DNA from: Spirochaetia bacterium
Lineage (GTDB): Bacteria > Spirochaetota > Spirochaetia > PWKH01
Assembly (NCBI GenBank): GCA_021736545.1
Contig: JAIPFS010000038.1
Location: 1 to 9,577 of the forward strand
DNA length: 9,577 nucleotides
Reading direction: 5' to 3'
A model generated the notes under the pieces. That model saw only the letters and a list, made by a program, of their open reading frames with translations, ran no database searches and had not been told where the DNA came from. Of the stretch, positions 1-6,896 are shown in pieces; position 1 is the stretch's first letter; every line of letters begins with the position of its first letter. The position numbers and the translations under genes were made by a program.

Positions 1-551
1 GAATTGGAGCTTATGATGATGCTTACAAGTGGTTGAGTTATTTAGTTTCTGAAGAACCTGAAAATGCTAAATTTATTGCCCAGTATGCTGATTGTTATAA
101 TTCTTTTAACAAATTAAAAAGCGCAAAACTCTATTTCAGGGAAGCTTTTTTTCTTGGTCCAGAAAAAATAGATTTACATTTTATAGAATCACAATCTATT
201 TCTCGAATTATTGAAAGAATTGTCAATTTTGGTTATTCTGATAATACAATTACTTATTGGATACCCGTTTTTGGATATCTATTTGATTTTTTAAATATTA
301 AAAGGGAATTATCTGCTGTTGAATATGGAAAACTTTTACAGAACATTCAGAATTTAGAAAATGAAATAGATCAGACCCAAAACAGTAGGGAAATTTTAGA
401 ACCAATACTAATAAATTCGTATCTAGTACTTTTAGATTATTTACATATGAAACAGCTGTCTTTTGAAAAAATTTCTGAGGCAGAACACAATCTGTTTCTA
501 TTGAATACTAATATTTATGAAATTTATGAAAAAAAGAAATTAAACATTTAG
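1..551 (+). CDS. TPR-like helical repeat protein, 3' part only
   Basis: The reading frame is open from the first bases of the window (codons in register from base 3), so the gene starts upstream; a TTG at 33 is only an internal codon. About 182 C-terminal residues are visible, ending in TAG at 549-551. The first ~50 residues look like TPR helix pairs: DDAYKWLSYLVSEEPENAKF followed by an A/Y/F-spaced pair ending in AKLYFREAFFLGPEK. The remainder is predicted mostly helical and acidic/lysine-rich, with no catalytic motif and no membrane segment in the visible part. It is probably a cytoplasmic scaffold or protein-binding protein, but the missing N-terminus could carry a signal peptide or another domain. 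It lies 12 bases before greA in the same frame and is very likely co-transcribed with it. The function is not recognised; a role with GreA or RNA polymerase is inferred from position and from the shared helical-repeat character only. Confidence 0.8.
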   Translation, partial: IGAYDDAYKWLSYLVSEEPENAKFIAQYADCYNSFNKLKSAKLYFREAFFLGPEKIDLHFIESQSISRIIERIVNFGYSDNTITYWIPVFGYLFDFLNIKRELSAVEYGKLLQNIQNLENEIDQTQNSREILEPILINSYLVLLDYLHMKQLSFEKISEAEHNLFLLNTNIYEIYEKKKLNI

Positions 552-556
552 GATGG
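550..556 (+). promoter_or_regulatory. Ribosome binding site of greA
   Basis: AGGATGG, one mismatch from AGGAGG, lies 7 bases before the ATG at 564 and overlaps the TAG stop of the preceding gene. This supports re-initiation at 564 rather than a continuous fusion with the upstream frame, and favours translational coupling between the two genes. Confidence 0.6.
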
Positions 557-563
557 TAATATA

Positions 564-3245
564 ATGGAAAATGCGACAGAACGTTTGCTGGAGATGCTAA
601 ATGAAGAAAAGTGGACCAGAGCTACAATTAACAGCTATACAATCAATAATTTTGAAGAATTGGATAAATTTGTTGAAGCCTGTCCAAAAGAGGAATTAAA
701 CGATTTAAAAGAAGAGTGTGATAATCATTTGGCTCATACAAAAAACAGCATCATTGCACTGTATATTTCCGGTATTGTATCTTTAAAAAAACGCATGATT
801 GATGATACGAACCTTATTCAACTAATAAATATCTTTACTGATAACAGAAAATGGAAATTGGTAGAGTATCTCTGTAAAAAAATTCTTGAATTTGGAGAAA
901 ACAAATCGGCCTTACGGCTGCTGGCAAGCTGTTATGAAAATACTGGTGAAGAGGGAAAAAAGTTTGAAGTATGGGAAAGACTCGTAAAAGTTGATTATGA
1001 TGAAAATGAAATAGTACGACAAATTGCTGAGAGGTACGATGAACAAGGTAATGATGAAAAAGCAGTAATTTTTTATAAAAAAGCTTTGCATCGTTTTATA
1101 ACGTACAAAAACTTCTCTCAAATAAAAGAAATATGGGATATCCTTTTAGAAAAAGTTCCTGAAGAATATGAGTTTTTTGTACAGTTGGAAAATAAAGTTA
1201 GCACTGTACTTTCAGAGGATAGGGCAAATCAACTCTTGCTTGACTTTTACTATATTATAAGAGAACAGGGGAAGTGGGATAAATCTATTGAGCTTCTTAA
1301 AAAATATCTACATCGTGAGCCTAAAGCTAATGAAATTCGAAATGAACTTATTAACTGTTATAGAGAGAAATTCAGTAAACATAGTAAACTTGAATCATAT
1401 ATCTCTGAATCAAATCTCCTCCAGTCTTACAGAAATGTGGAGGATGCAATTTCTTTCTTTGAAAAACACATTGCTTTTGATACAGGTAATTTTGTGTACC
1501 ATAAAACTTGGGGCATTGGAAAAATTCGCTCAATAAAAGGTGAACAGGTAATAATAGATTTTTCTAGAAAGCGTGGTCATGAAATGACTTTGAAAATGGC
1601 AGTTAATGCCCTTACAGTTCTGAAAAAATCGCATATTTGGGTTATTAAAAGTATTTGGCCTAAAGAAAAGCTTCATAGTAAAGTGAAAAATGATATTCCA
1701 TGGACATTAAGAATAATAATAAGAAGTTATGATAATTCTGCTAGTATAAAAAATATCAAAGCAGAACTTGTCCCTTCGGTGCTATCTAAAAATGAATGGC
1801 TTGCATGGAATACAAATGCACGAAAAATATTAAAAACTGATCCCATGTTTGGTAATAATCCCGAAAAAGCTGATGAATATGTTGTCAGAGAAACTCCCAT
1901 TTCATATGAAGAAAAAACTTTAAATCTATTCAAAGGTGAGAAGAATTTTTATCAGAAAGTTAAAATTCTTAGAGAATTCCTTACAAATAGTGAACCAGAT
2001 TCAACTTATTTTGAAGAAATTTTTAATTATTTTTTCTCAATAGTAAACAGTTTTACCACATTAAATGACCAAGCGATTTCAAGCTATCTTGTATTAAAGA
2101 GATTGAAATCACAATATGGTTTTCTGCCTCAGATTCCTGTTTTGGATATTATACAGAATTTTTCCTCTGAAAATGAAATAATTTCAATTTTCAGAAATAT
2201 AGATGACTCTGAAATTAAACGTGATTTTTTAGTTGAAGTAAAGAAAAATCATGAAGACTGGCAGGAAATTTTCAAGAAACTTCTACCTTATTATCAAACA
2301 ATGTTTATTATTGATGAACTTGAAGAGGATAAAGAGGGTAAAAATAAAATAAAGGAATTGTTTGAAGATTCAATAAATACGTATCGTGAAAAACCTGAAT
2401 TATTTGTTTGGCTGACAAAAAATTTCAGTGAAACGGAATGGGGCAGTAAAGGCATACAATATGAAAGAGTGATGATCCCTCTGCTTCATCTATTGGATAT
2501 TACCTTTAGGAACATTTCAAATAAAAAAGAGGTGAGTTTTAATAGAAAACTGAATAAAAACATTCAGACAATATTATTTGAAGATAAATTATTAGATACT
2601 TACATAAAATCTAGAGATGAAGATGCTGTATACAGGATTTACAGTTTAGTAAAAGATGTTGAAGAACTTGATCCTGCAAGAAAAATTGAACTGAAGCATA
2701 CAATTAAAAATTTATTTCCTTACTTTAAGTTCCTAGGTGAAGATGATAAATCTGAAACAGTTTCAGGAGGACTTCTGGTAACAGAAAAATTTTACTATAA
2801 AAGACAGAATGAGCTCAAACACATTCTAGATGTTGAAATACCAGAGAATTCAAAAGAGATTGGGGTTGCCCGGGAATTGGGGGATTTGAAAGAAAATGCA
2901 GAATATAAAGCAGGTAAAGAGAGGCAGCAGCTTTTAAATATTAGTGTCGGTAAAATACGGGATGAACTAGAAAAAGCTGTTATCTTTAATCCTCGAGATT
3001 TAGATAGCACAAAAATATCTTTTGGTACCTATGTAGAATTGATAAATCTTAATACAAATAAAAATGAAGAATACAGAATTTTCGGCCCCTTGGAATCAGA
3101 CCCTTCACGTAAAATATTATCATATCTCTCCCCTTTTGGATCAAAGTTGCTGAATCACACGGTGGGAGAAACTTTTTCTTTTACAATTAATGATAACAAC
3201 TTCTCTTACAGAGTTAAGAATATTGAAGCTGCAGATATACCTTGA
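564..3245 (+). CDS. greA: Giant transcript cleavage factor GreA with N-terminal helical repeats
   Basis: GreA enters the RNA polymerase secondary channel and stimulates cleavage of backtracked RNA. The C-terminal module (about residues 738-893) is a complete GreA. Its coiled-coil hairpin carries the tip motif ARELGDLKENAEY, with the acidic tip residues D774 and E777 (equivalent to D41 and E44 of E. coli GreA). An FKBP-like C-terminal domain follows from about residue 819 (FGTYVELINL, YRIFGPLES, SPFGSKLLNHTVGETFSF). Ahead of it lie some 735 extra residues: TPR-like helix pairs (clear around 115-180 and 235-270), a short beta-rich segment at 310-350 (YHKTWGIGKI then GHEMTLKMAVNAL) resembling the Tudor-type C-terminal domain of PcrA/UvrD, then a long helical region with no motif I recognise. 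The usual protein is about 158 residues; oversized GreA is known in spirochaetes and chlamydiae. The ATG at 564 has a good ribosome site, and an in-frame TAG five codons upstream fixes the start. The gene ends in TGA, 40 bases before a terminator. Confidence 0.95.
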   Translation: MENATERLLEMLNEEKWTRATINSYTINNFEELDKFVEACPKEELNDLKEECDNHLAHTKNSIIALYISGIVSLKKRMIDDTNLIQLINIFTDNRKWKLVEYLCKKILEFGENKSALRLLASCYENTGEEGKKFEVWERLVKVDYDENEIVRQIAERYDEQGNDEKAVIFYKKALHRFITYKNFSQIKEIWDILLEKVPEEYEFFVQLENKVSTVLSEDRANQLLLDFYYIIREQGKWDKSIELLKKYLHREPKANEIRNELINCYREKFSKHSKLESYISESNLLQSYRNVEDAISFFEKHIAFDTGNFVYHKTWGIGKIRSIKGEQVIIDFSRKRGHEMTLKMAVNALTVLKKSHIWVIKSIWPKEKLHSKVKNDIPWTLRIIIRSYDNSASIKNIKAELVPSVLSKNEWLAWNTNARKILKTDPMFGNNPEKADEYVVRETPISYEEKTLNLFKGEKNFYQKVKILREFLTNSEPDSTYFEEIFNYFFSIVNSFTTLNDQAISSYLVLKRLKSQYGFLPQIPVLDIIQNFSSENEIISIFRNIDDSEIKRDFLVEVKKNHEDWQEIFKKLLPYYQTMFIIDELEEDKEGKNKIKELFEDSINTYREKPELFVWLTKNFSETEWGSKGIQYERVMIPLLHLLDITFRNISNKKEVSFNRKLNKNIQTILFEDKLLDTYIKSRDEDAVYRIYSLVKDVEELDPARKIELKHTIKNLFPYFKFLGEDDKSETVSGGLLVTEKFYYKRQNELKHILDVEIPENSKEIGVARELGDLKENAEYKAGKERQQLLNISVGKIRDELEKAVIFNPRDLDSTKISFGTYVELINLNTNKNEEYRIFGPLESDPSRKILSYLSPFGSKLLNHTVGETFSFTINDNNFSYRVKNIEAADIP

Positions 3246-3285
3246 ATGATTTACTAATGATAATTCAAGAATAAATGATTTACCA

Positions 3286-3316
3286 GTAAAAAGATCCCTG
3301 ACAGGGATCTTTTTAC
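3286..3316. terminator. Bidirectional intrinsic terminator between greA and tgt
   Basis: Perfect inverted repeat of 15 bases per arm (GTAAAAAGATCCCTG and its complement) around a single central A at 3301. The folded form would be a GATCCC/GGGATC core with a TGACA loop, extended by A-T pairs. The A-run (3288-3292) precedes and the T-run (3310-3314) follows the core, so each strand reads as hairpin plus U-tract. It serves greA (+, stop 40 bases before the repeat) and the minus-strand operon ending with tgt, whose stop codon is one base from the repeat. Confidence 0.92.
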
Positions 3317-3317
3317 A

Positions 3318-4451
3318 TCATTTTTGAGTATACAGCTGAAGAAATTCTTTCTTAAAATCTAAAAAGTCTCCATTTTTAATATGATAAGTTATTTTATTCA
3401 TAAGATCATATAGAAATTGTAAATTATGCTCAGTAGCCAGCATTGCACCAAGTATTTCTTTTGTTTTGAAGAGATGTCTTAAGTATCCTTTAGAATAATT
3501 TGTACAGGCAGTGCAGCTGCAGTTTTCGCTTATGGGTGATGTATCCATTGCATATCTAGCTTTCTTTATCTGTATTATTCCATTATTTGTGAATACTGAA
3601 CCATTCCTAGCTGTTCTTGTTGCAAAAACACAGTCAAAAATATCTATCCCCTGAGTAACAGCTTCAAGGATATATTCTGGAGTTCCTATACCCATAACAT
3701 ATTTGGGTTTATCCTTTGGCATTAAATCAGAGGTATAGGCTAAATATTCAATAAATTTATCAGCTGGCTCTCCAACTGAGAGTCCTCCAATTGCAAAACC
3801 TGGAAAATCAAGAGAACAGATCTCTTCAACACTACGTTTTCGTAAATCCTTAAAAAAATTGCCTTGTATTATTCCAAAAAGTTTCCCATCAAAATCTTCA
3901 TGTTGTGAATTCCACTGATGTAAAGAACGAGTTGCCCAGTTAGTAGTCTTTTTTAGTGCTTCTTCTGCTTCTCGATGCTGAATATCAGGAGAGGTGCAAA
4001 CATCAAGACACATTAGGATATCACTTCCAAAAATTCGCTGTATATCAACAACTTTTTCAGGGCTAAGTTTATGCAGTGAACCATCAATGTGGGATCGAAA
4101 TGTAACGCCTTCATCTTTGATTTTACGTAATTGAGCAAGGGAAAAAACTTGAAAACCTCCGCTGTCTGTAAGTATATTATGTTTCCAGGAAGAAAAATTA
4201 TGTAAGCCGCCATATTTTTTAATAACTTCTATACCTGGTCTTAAGTACAGATGATATGTATTCCCAAGAATCATTCTATACCCAATATCTTCTACTGTGC
4301 TATGATGCATTGCTTTGACCGTTCCGTTTGTACCTACAGGCATGAATGCCGGAGTCTGCATTTCTCCATGAGGCAGCTTCAGTTTTCCTAATCTTGCCTT
4401 AGATGCGGAATCGGTAAGACTTACTGTAAAAATATTATCTTTATGTGCCAT
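3318..4451 (-). CDS. tgt: tRNA-guanine transglycosylase (queuosine pathway)
   Basis: Exchanges guanine-34 of GUN-anticodon tRNAs (Asp, Asn, His, Tyr) for a 7-deazaguanine, the queuosine precursor preQ1 or the salvaged base queuine. The 377-residue length is normal for bacterial Tgt. Visible landmarks are D96 in LTDSGGFQVFSL (base/substrate site), D150 and C152 in CLDVCT, GGLSVGE at 222-228 including V226, the nucleophile D273 in FDCVFATRTARNG, and the structural zinc ligands C311, C313, C316 and H342. C152 and V226 match the bacterial-type pocket (C158 and V233 of Zymomonas Tgt), but the usual DECT reads DVCT here. It is the last gene of the operon, 23 bases after lptG. An in-frame TAA immediately before the ATG makes this the earliest possible start. 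No queuosine synthesis gene is in the window, so the origin of its substrate is unknown. Confidence 0.97.
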   Translation of the reverse strand: MAHKDNIFTVSLTDSASKARLGKLKLPHGEMQTPAFMPVGTNGTVKAMHHSTVEDIGYRMILGNTYHLYLRPGIEVIKKYGGLHNFSSWKHNILTDSGGFQVFSLAQLRKIKDEGVTFRSHIDGSLHKLSPEKVVDIQRIFGSDILMCLDVCTSPDIQHREAEEALKKTTNWATRSLHQWNSQHEDFDGKLFGIIQGNFFKDLRKRSVEEICSLDFPGFAIGGLSVGEPADKFIEYLAYTSDLMPKDKPKYVMGIGTPEYILEAVTQGIDIFDCVFATRTARNGSVFTNNGIIQIKKARYAMDTSPISENCSCTACTNYSKGYLRHLFKTKEILGAMLATEHNLQFLYDLMNKITYHIKNGDFLDFKKEFLQLYTQK

Positions 4452-4462
4452 TTATGATCTTT

Positions 4463-4470
4463 TCACCTTT
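4463..4470 (-). promoter_or_regulatory. Ribosome binding site of tgt
   Basis: AAAGGTGA on the minus strand lies 11 bases before the tgt ATG, inside the 23-base lptG-tgt gap. The spacing is on the long side, but the start is fixed because TAA directly precedes the ATG in frame. Confidence 0.55.
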
Positions 4471-4474
4471 AAAT

Positions 4475-5605
4475 TTAAGTTCTTGCATTTTTATACATTA
4501 CAGAGCCGATTATAAAGAATAGTGTAAAAGGAAGCAATGATCCCAAAGAGGGGTGTATGTATCCCTGTTTTGCTAGAGTTATTCCAATGAATTCAACAAC
4601 ATAAAAAACAACCAGAATAGAAAGGCTGTAAAAAATACTTAATAATAGAATATTTTTTTTCATACGTGTTCCAATTGACAGCGAAAGTAAAGTTACAATA
4701 ATTGGCGTCAATGAAAAGAAAATTCTCTCATATAAATCTGTGCTTGCAGAATAATATGTATCTCGATCTATATATCTGATTCTCTGTATGTAAGAAACGG
4801 CATCACTGAACTGCAGATACTTTATTGAGTCAGAGATTCTTAAGAAATTATCAGGAGCGAGAGTTAATTTTGTATTGACATACTCTTTTTTAAATTGTGA
4901 AGCAATCTTCCCTCTTTTTTCAGCACCCTCAGTTGAATCTGAAGCATTTGCAGTGTTATTAATGCTGAAAACTATGCTGTCCTTAATAATCCATAATCCC
5001 CTTTCCTCATCATATTGTGCTTTTTTTGCATCAACTCTTTCAGAAATTACGCCATTTTCAAAAATGATAATACTGAGGTTTGTTAATTCATAAGCAGAAG
5101 CATCGTAGTATTCAGCAAAATATAAAATTGAAAAATCATTATTCCAAATAGCAAAATCAGTATTATTTAAATTACTTTCCTCTGTTTCAGAAATATTCTC
5201 GATAATATTGTCATGAATTTGATTTGAAGGAATTGTAATAAAATTATCAAATAAAAACGATGTAATACTAAGCAGAAATCCAATTGTAATAATTACTGCA
5301 GTAAGGCGATAGAATGAAATTCCGGAATTTAAAATTGCAATAATTTCGTTATTCGCATATAAGTTTGCAAAGAGAAAACAAATCGAAAATAGTAATACAG
5401 CTGGTAACGTTAACGTAATTGAATACGGAATATAAGAAACAAACAGGTGTGCGATTGTACCGAAAGGTACTTCCTGAGAAATAAAGAGATCTATTTTCCC
5501 GAAGATATCAACAAGACTTACAATTATGGAAGCTGAAGATAGTGTAAGAAGAAATAAAAAGATAAATTGCTTAATAATATATACATCTAATCTTTTTAAA
5601 AACAT
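4475..5605 (-). CDS. lptG: LptG-type permease of the LptB2FG lipid exporter (YjgQ family)
   Basis: Inner-membrane half-permease which, with LptF and the ATPase LptB, extracts lipopolysaccharide or another lipid from the inner membrane towards a periplasmic bridge. The 376 residues show the family layout: three N-terminal membrane segments (about 11-33, 59-84, 99-120), a periplasmic beta-jellyroll region (about 125-290, with RGLWIIKDSIVF) and three C-terminal segments (about 294-312, 320-345, 354-371). The N-terminal LDVYIIKQF...VDIFGKID resembles E. coli LptG (LDRYIGKTIF...VDQ), which is why I call it LptG rather than LptF. E87 in NNEIIAILNSGIS matches the coupling-helix glutamate (E88 of E. 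coli LptG) that contacts LptB. A Ser/Asn/Thr-rich stretch at 215-232 looks like a loose loop. The ATG has no in-frame alternative upstream; its Shine-Dalgarno is unusually close. LptB, LptA and LptC are not in the window, and the cargo is not shown by sequence. Confidence 0.9.
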   Translation of the reverse strand: MFLKRLDVYIIKQFIFLFLLTLSSASIIVSLVDIFGKIDLFISQEVPFGTIAHLFVSYIPYSITLTLPAVLLFSICFLFANLYANNEIIAILNSGISFYRLTAVIITIGFLLSITSFLFDNFITIPSNQIHDNIIENISETEESNLNNTDFAIWNNDFSILYFAEYYDASAYELTNLSIIIFENGVISERVDAKKAQYDEERGLWIIKDSIVFSINNTANASDSTEGAEKRGKIASQFKKEYVNTKLTLAPDNFLRISDSIKYLQFSDAVSYIQRIRYIDRDTYYSASTDLYERIFFSLTPIIVTLLSLSIGTRMKKNILLLSIFYSLSILVVFYVVEFIGITLAKQGYIHPSLGSLLPFTLFFIIGSVMYKNART

Positions 5606-5651
5606 AGTTCCTTTCTCATAGGCAATTATAATCCGTTTTTATTTTATTATA
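5606..5651 (-). promoter_or_regulatory. lptF-lptG intergenic leader with closely spaced ribosome site
   Basis: This 46-base gap is the longest in the minus-strand operon. Reading the minus strand it is very AT-rich, contains TATAAT at 5630-5625 with no recognisable -35 box, and ends AAAGGAACT before the lptG ATG. The AAAGGA is only 3 bases from the start codon, shorter than usual. An ATG at 5619 opens a 7-codon frame (MRKELCF) that stops inside lptG at 5596. Whether it has any regulatory role is unknown. Confidence 0.35.
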
Positions 5652-6896
5652 CTATCTGTTTTTTAAAATAGAAAATACAAGCAATCCTATAGTTCCAAGA
5701 AAGAAATTTGGCAGAAACATTAATAAAAAGGGTGAAAAATCTATTTTAACTCCGTATGTCTGCCCTAAAAACAGAAAAACCCAATATAGTGTTGAAAGTA
5801 TCACGCCGAATCCGAAACCTATGAGTTTCCCATTCTGAAATTTGAAAGTTGAAATTGGAAAAGATAAAAAAATAAGGAATAAACAGCCTAAGGGTAGTGA
5901 AAGTTTTTTAAATAATTCAATTTTATAGTATCTGAATGTTCTCGTTGTAAAATCTCTATTCTGTCTATCTAAAATCTTACTGTAAGAATTTTCAGCTGCT
6001 GTGAAATTATTATTTAGAAATGATTGAAAAAGAGTATATTTTTCAAGAGCAATTGCTTTCTCATTTTCAATCTGATTCACTTGAATTGTTTTCTGTTTTT
6101 CCTGTATCTCACTGTATACATCAAGAAAACTTTTTTCCGATGGGGCTGTAGAGAGCATGTTAAAGGATAAGGAATCCATGAAAAAGAACAAATCCATCGA
6201 ATCTGCTTGAAAAGTATCATAAGCTGCAGAACTGCTTTTACTCTGGATATATTGGACATCATATAATTCCAAGATGAACGAATTTTCATCATCAGCTTTT
6301 TTTAATATTGCTTTCTCTGCATTTGTAATAGTACGGTTATCATAACTCTCATTTAAGTTCACTATTATGATGTCTAAAATATCTTCGTCTTCTATTTGTT
6401 TGTTAACTATAAGTTTATCACCATATTTAGTACTCGTGAAAGAACCGAGTTCTAAAGCAGGAGATTTATACAGCAATTCTTTATAGAGTTTTTTATATTC
6501 TATGGTACTGAGGGGAAGAAAAATATCATTAACCAAAAAAGAAACAACTGAAAAGATTATCGCAACAGTTATGAGCGGTGTCAGTATTTTCTTATATGAG
6601 ATCCCGCCCGAACGCATGGCTAACAATTCCGAATCTGAAGAAAGCCTTCCCAGAGCCATAGAAGCACCAGATAATGTAGCAAACGGGAAAGTAAAAGCTA
6701 ATATTATTGGAACTGAATATACTATTATTCGTAATAAATCTTCTATTGAGACATTTTTTATAAGTATATTTTTTGCAACAAGGAGAATTTGATTAATAAA
6801 GAAGATGAAAAAGAAAAAAAGGAATGAAATTAGAAAGGATAAAAGAAATTCTTTAAGAATATATTTCTTAATTGTAAAATAATTTCCACTTATCAT
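5652..6896 (-). CDS. lptF: LptF-type permease of the LptB2FG lipid exporter (YjgP family)
   Basis: Partner half-permease of LptG in the inner membrane. The 414-residue protein has three N-terminal membrane segments (about 17-41, 54-80, 103-127), a periplasmic jellyroll region (about 145-255) and three C-terminal segments (about 332-350, 358-382, 387-411). The pattern KKYILKEFLLSF near the N-terminus, GRLSSDSELLAMRSGGIS at 83-100 and KSPALELGSF at 144-153 align by eye with E. coli LptF; E90 matches the LptB-contacting glutamate (E84 of E. coli LptF). It is about 50 residues longer than the E. coli protein, mostly because of a charged helical stretch at about 256-325 (EIQEKQKTIQVNQIENEKAI onward) just before membrane segment 4. 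The start ATG shares one base with the dut stop (TAATG), and only a weak AGGT precedes it, so translation is probably coupled to dut. Confidence 0.9.
   Translation of the reverse strand: MISGNYFTIKKYILKEFLLSFLISFLFFFFIFFINQILLVAKNILIKNVSIEDLLRIIVYSVPIILAFTFPFATLSGASMALGRLSSDSELLAMRSGGISYKKILTPLITVAIIFSVVSFLVNDIFLPLSTIEYKKLYKELLYKSPALELGSFTSTKYGDKLIVNKQIEDEDILDIIIVNLNESYDNRTITNAEKAILKKADDENSFILELYDVQYIQSKSSSAAYDTFQADSMDLFFFMDSLSFNMLSTAPSEKSFLDVYSEIQEKQKTIQVNQIENEKAIALEKYTLFQSFLNNNFTAAENSYSKILDRQNRDFTTRTFRYYKIELFKKLSLPLGCLFLIFLSFPISTFKFQNGKLIGFGFGVILSTLYWVFLFLGQTYGVKIDFSPFLLMFLPNFFLGTIGLLVFSILKNR

Noticed and set aside
33..35. TTG as the start of the first gene
   Set aside because: The frame is open upstream to the edge of the window and the upstream residues continue the TPR-like pattern, so the gene is cut by the window rather than starting here.
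912..1121. Minus-strand open frame opposite greA
   Set aside because: Phe/Ile-rich translation is what the complement of Lys/Glu-rich AT-biased coding DNA produces; no independent support.
3245..3283. Direct repeat AATGATTTAC (3245-3254 and 3274-3283) after greA
   Set aside because: A single 10-base AT-rich repeat in an intergenic gap, without flanking symmetry, is likely chance; no sign of a mobile element or attachment site.
5625..5630. TATAAT as an internal promoter for lptG-tgt
   Set aside because: No -35 box at the right distance and no extended -10; such hexamers are expected by chance in DNA this AT-rich.
6502..6792. Plus-strand open frame of 96 codons opposite lptF
   Set aside because: It lies wholly antisense to a well-supported membrane-protein gene, with no recognisable protein features.
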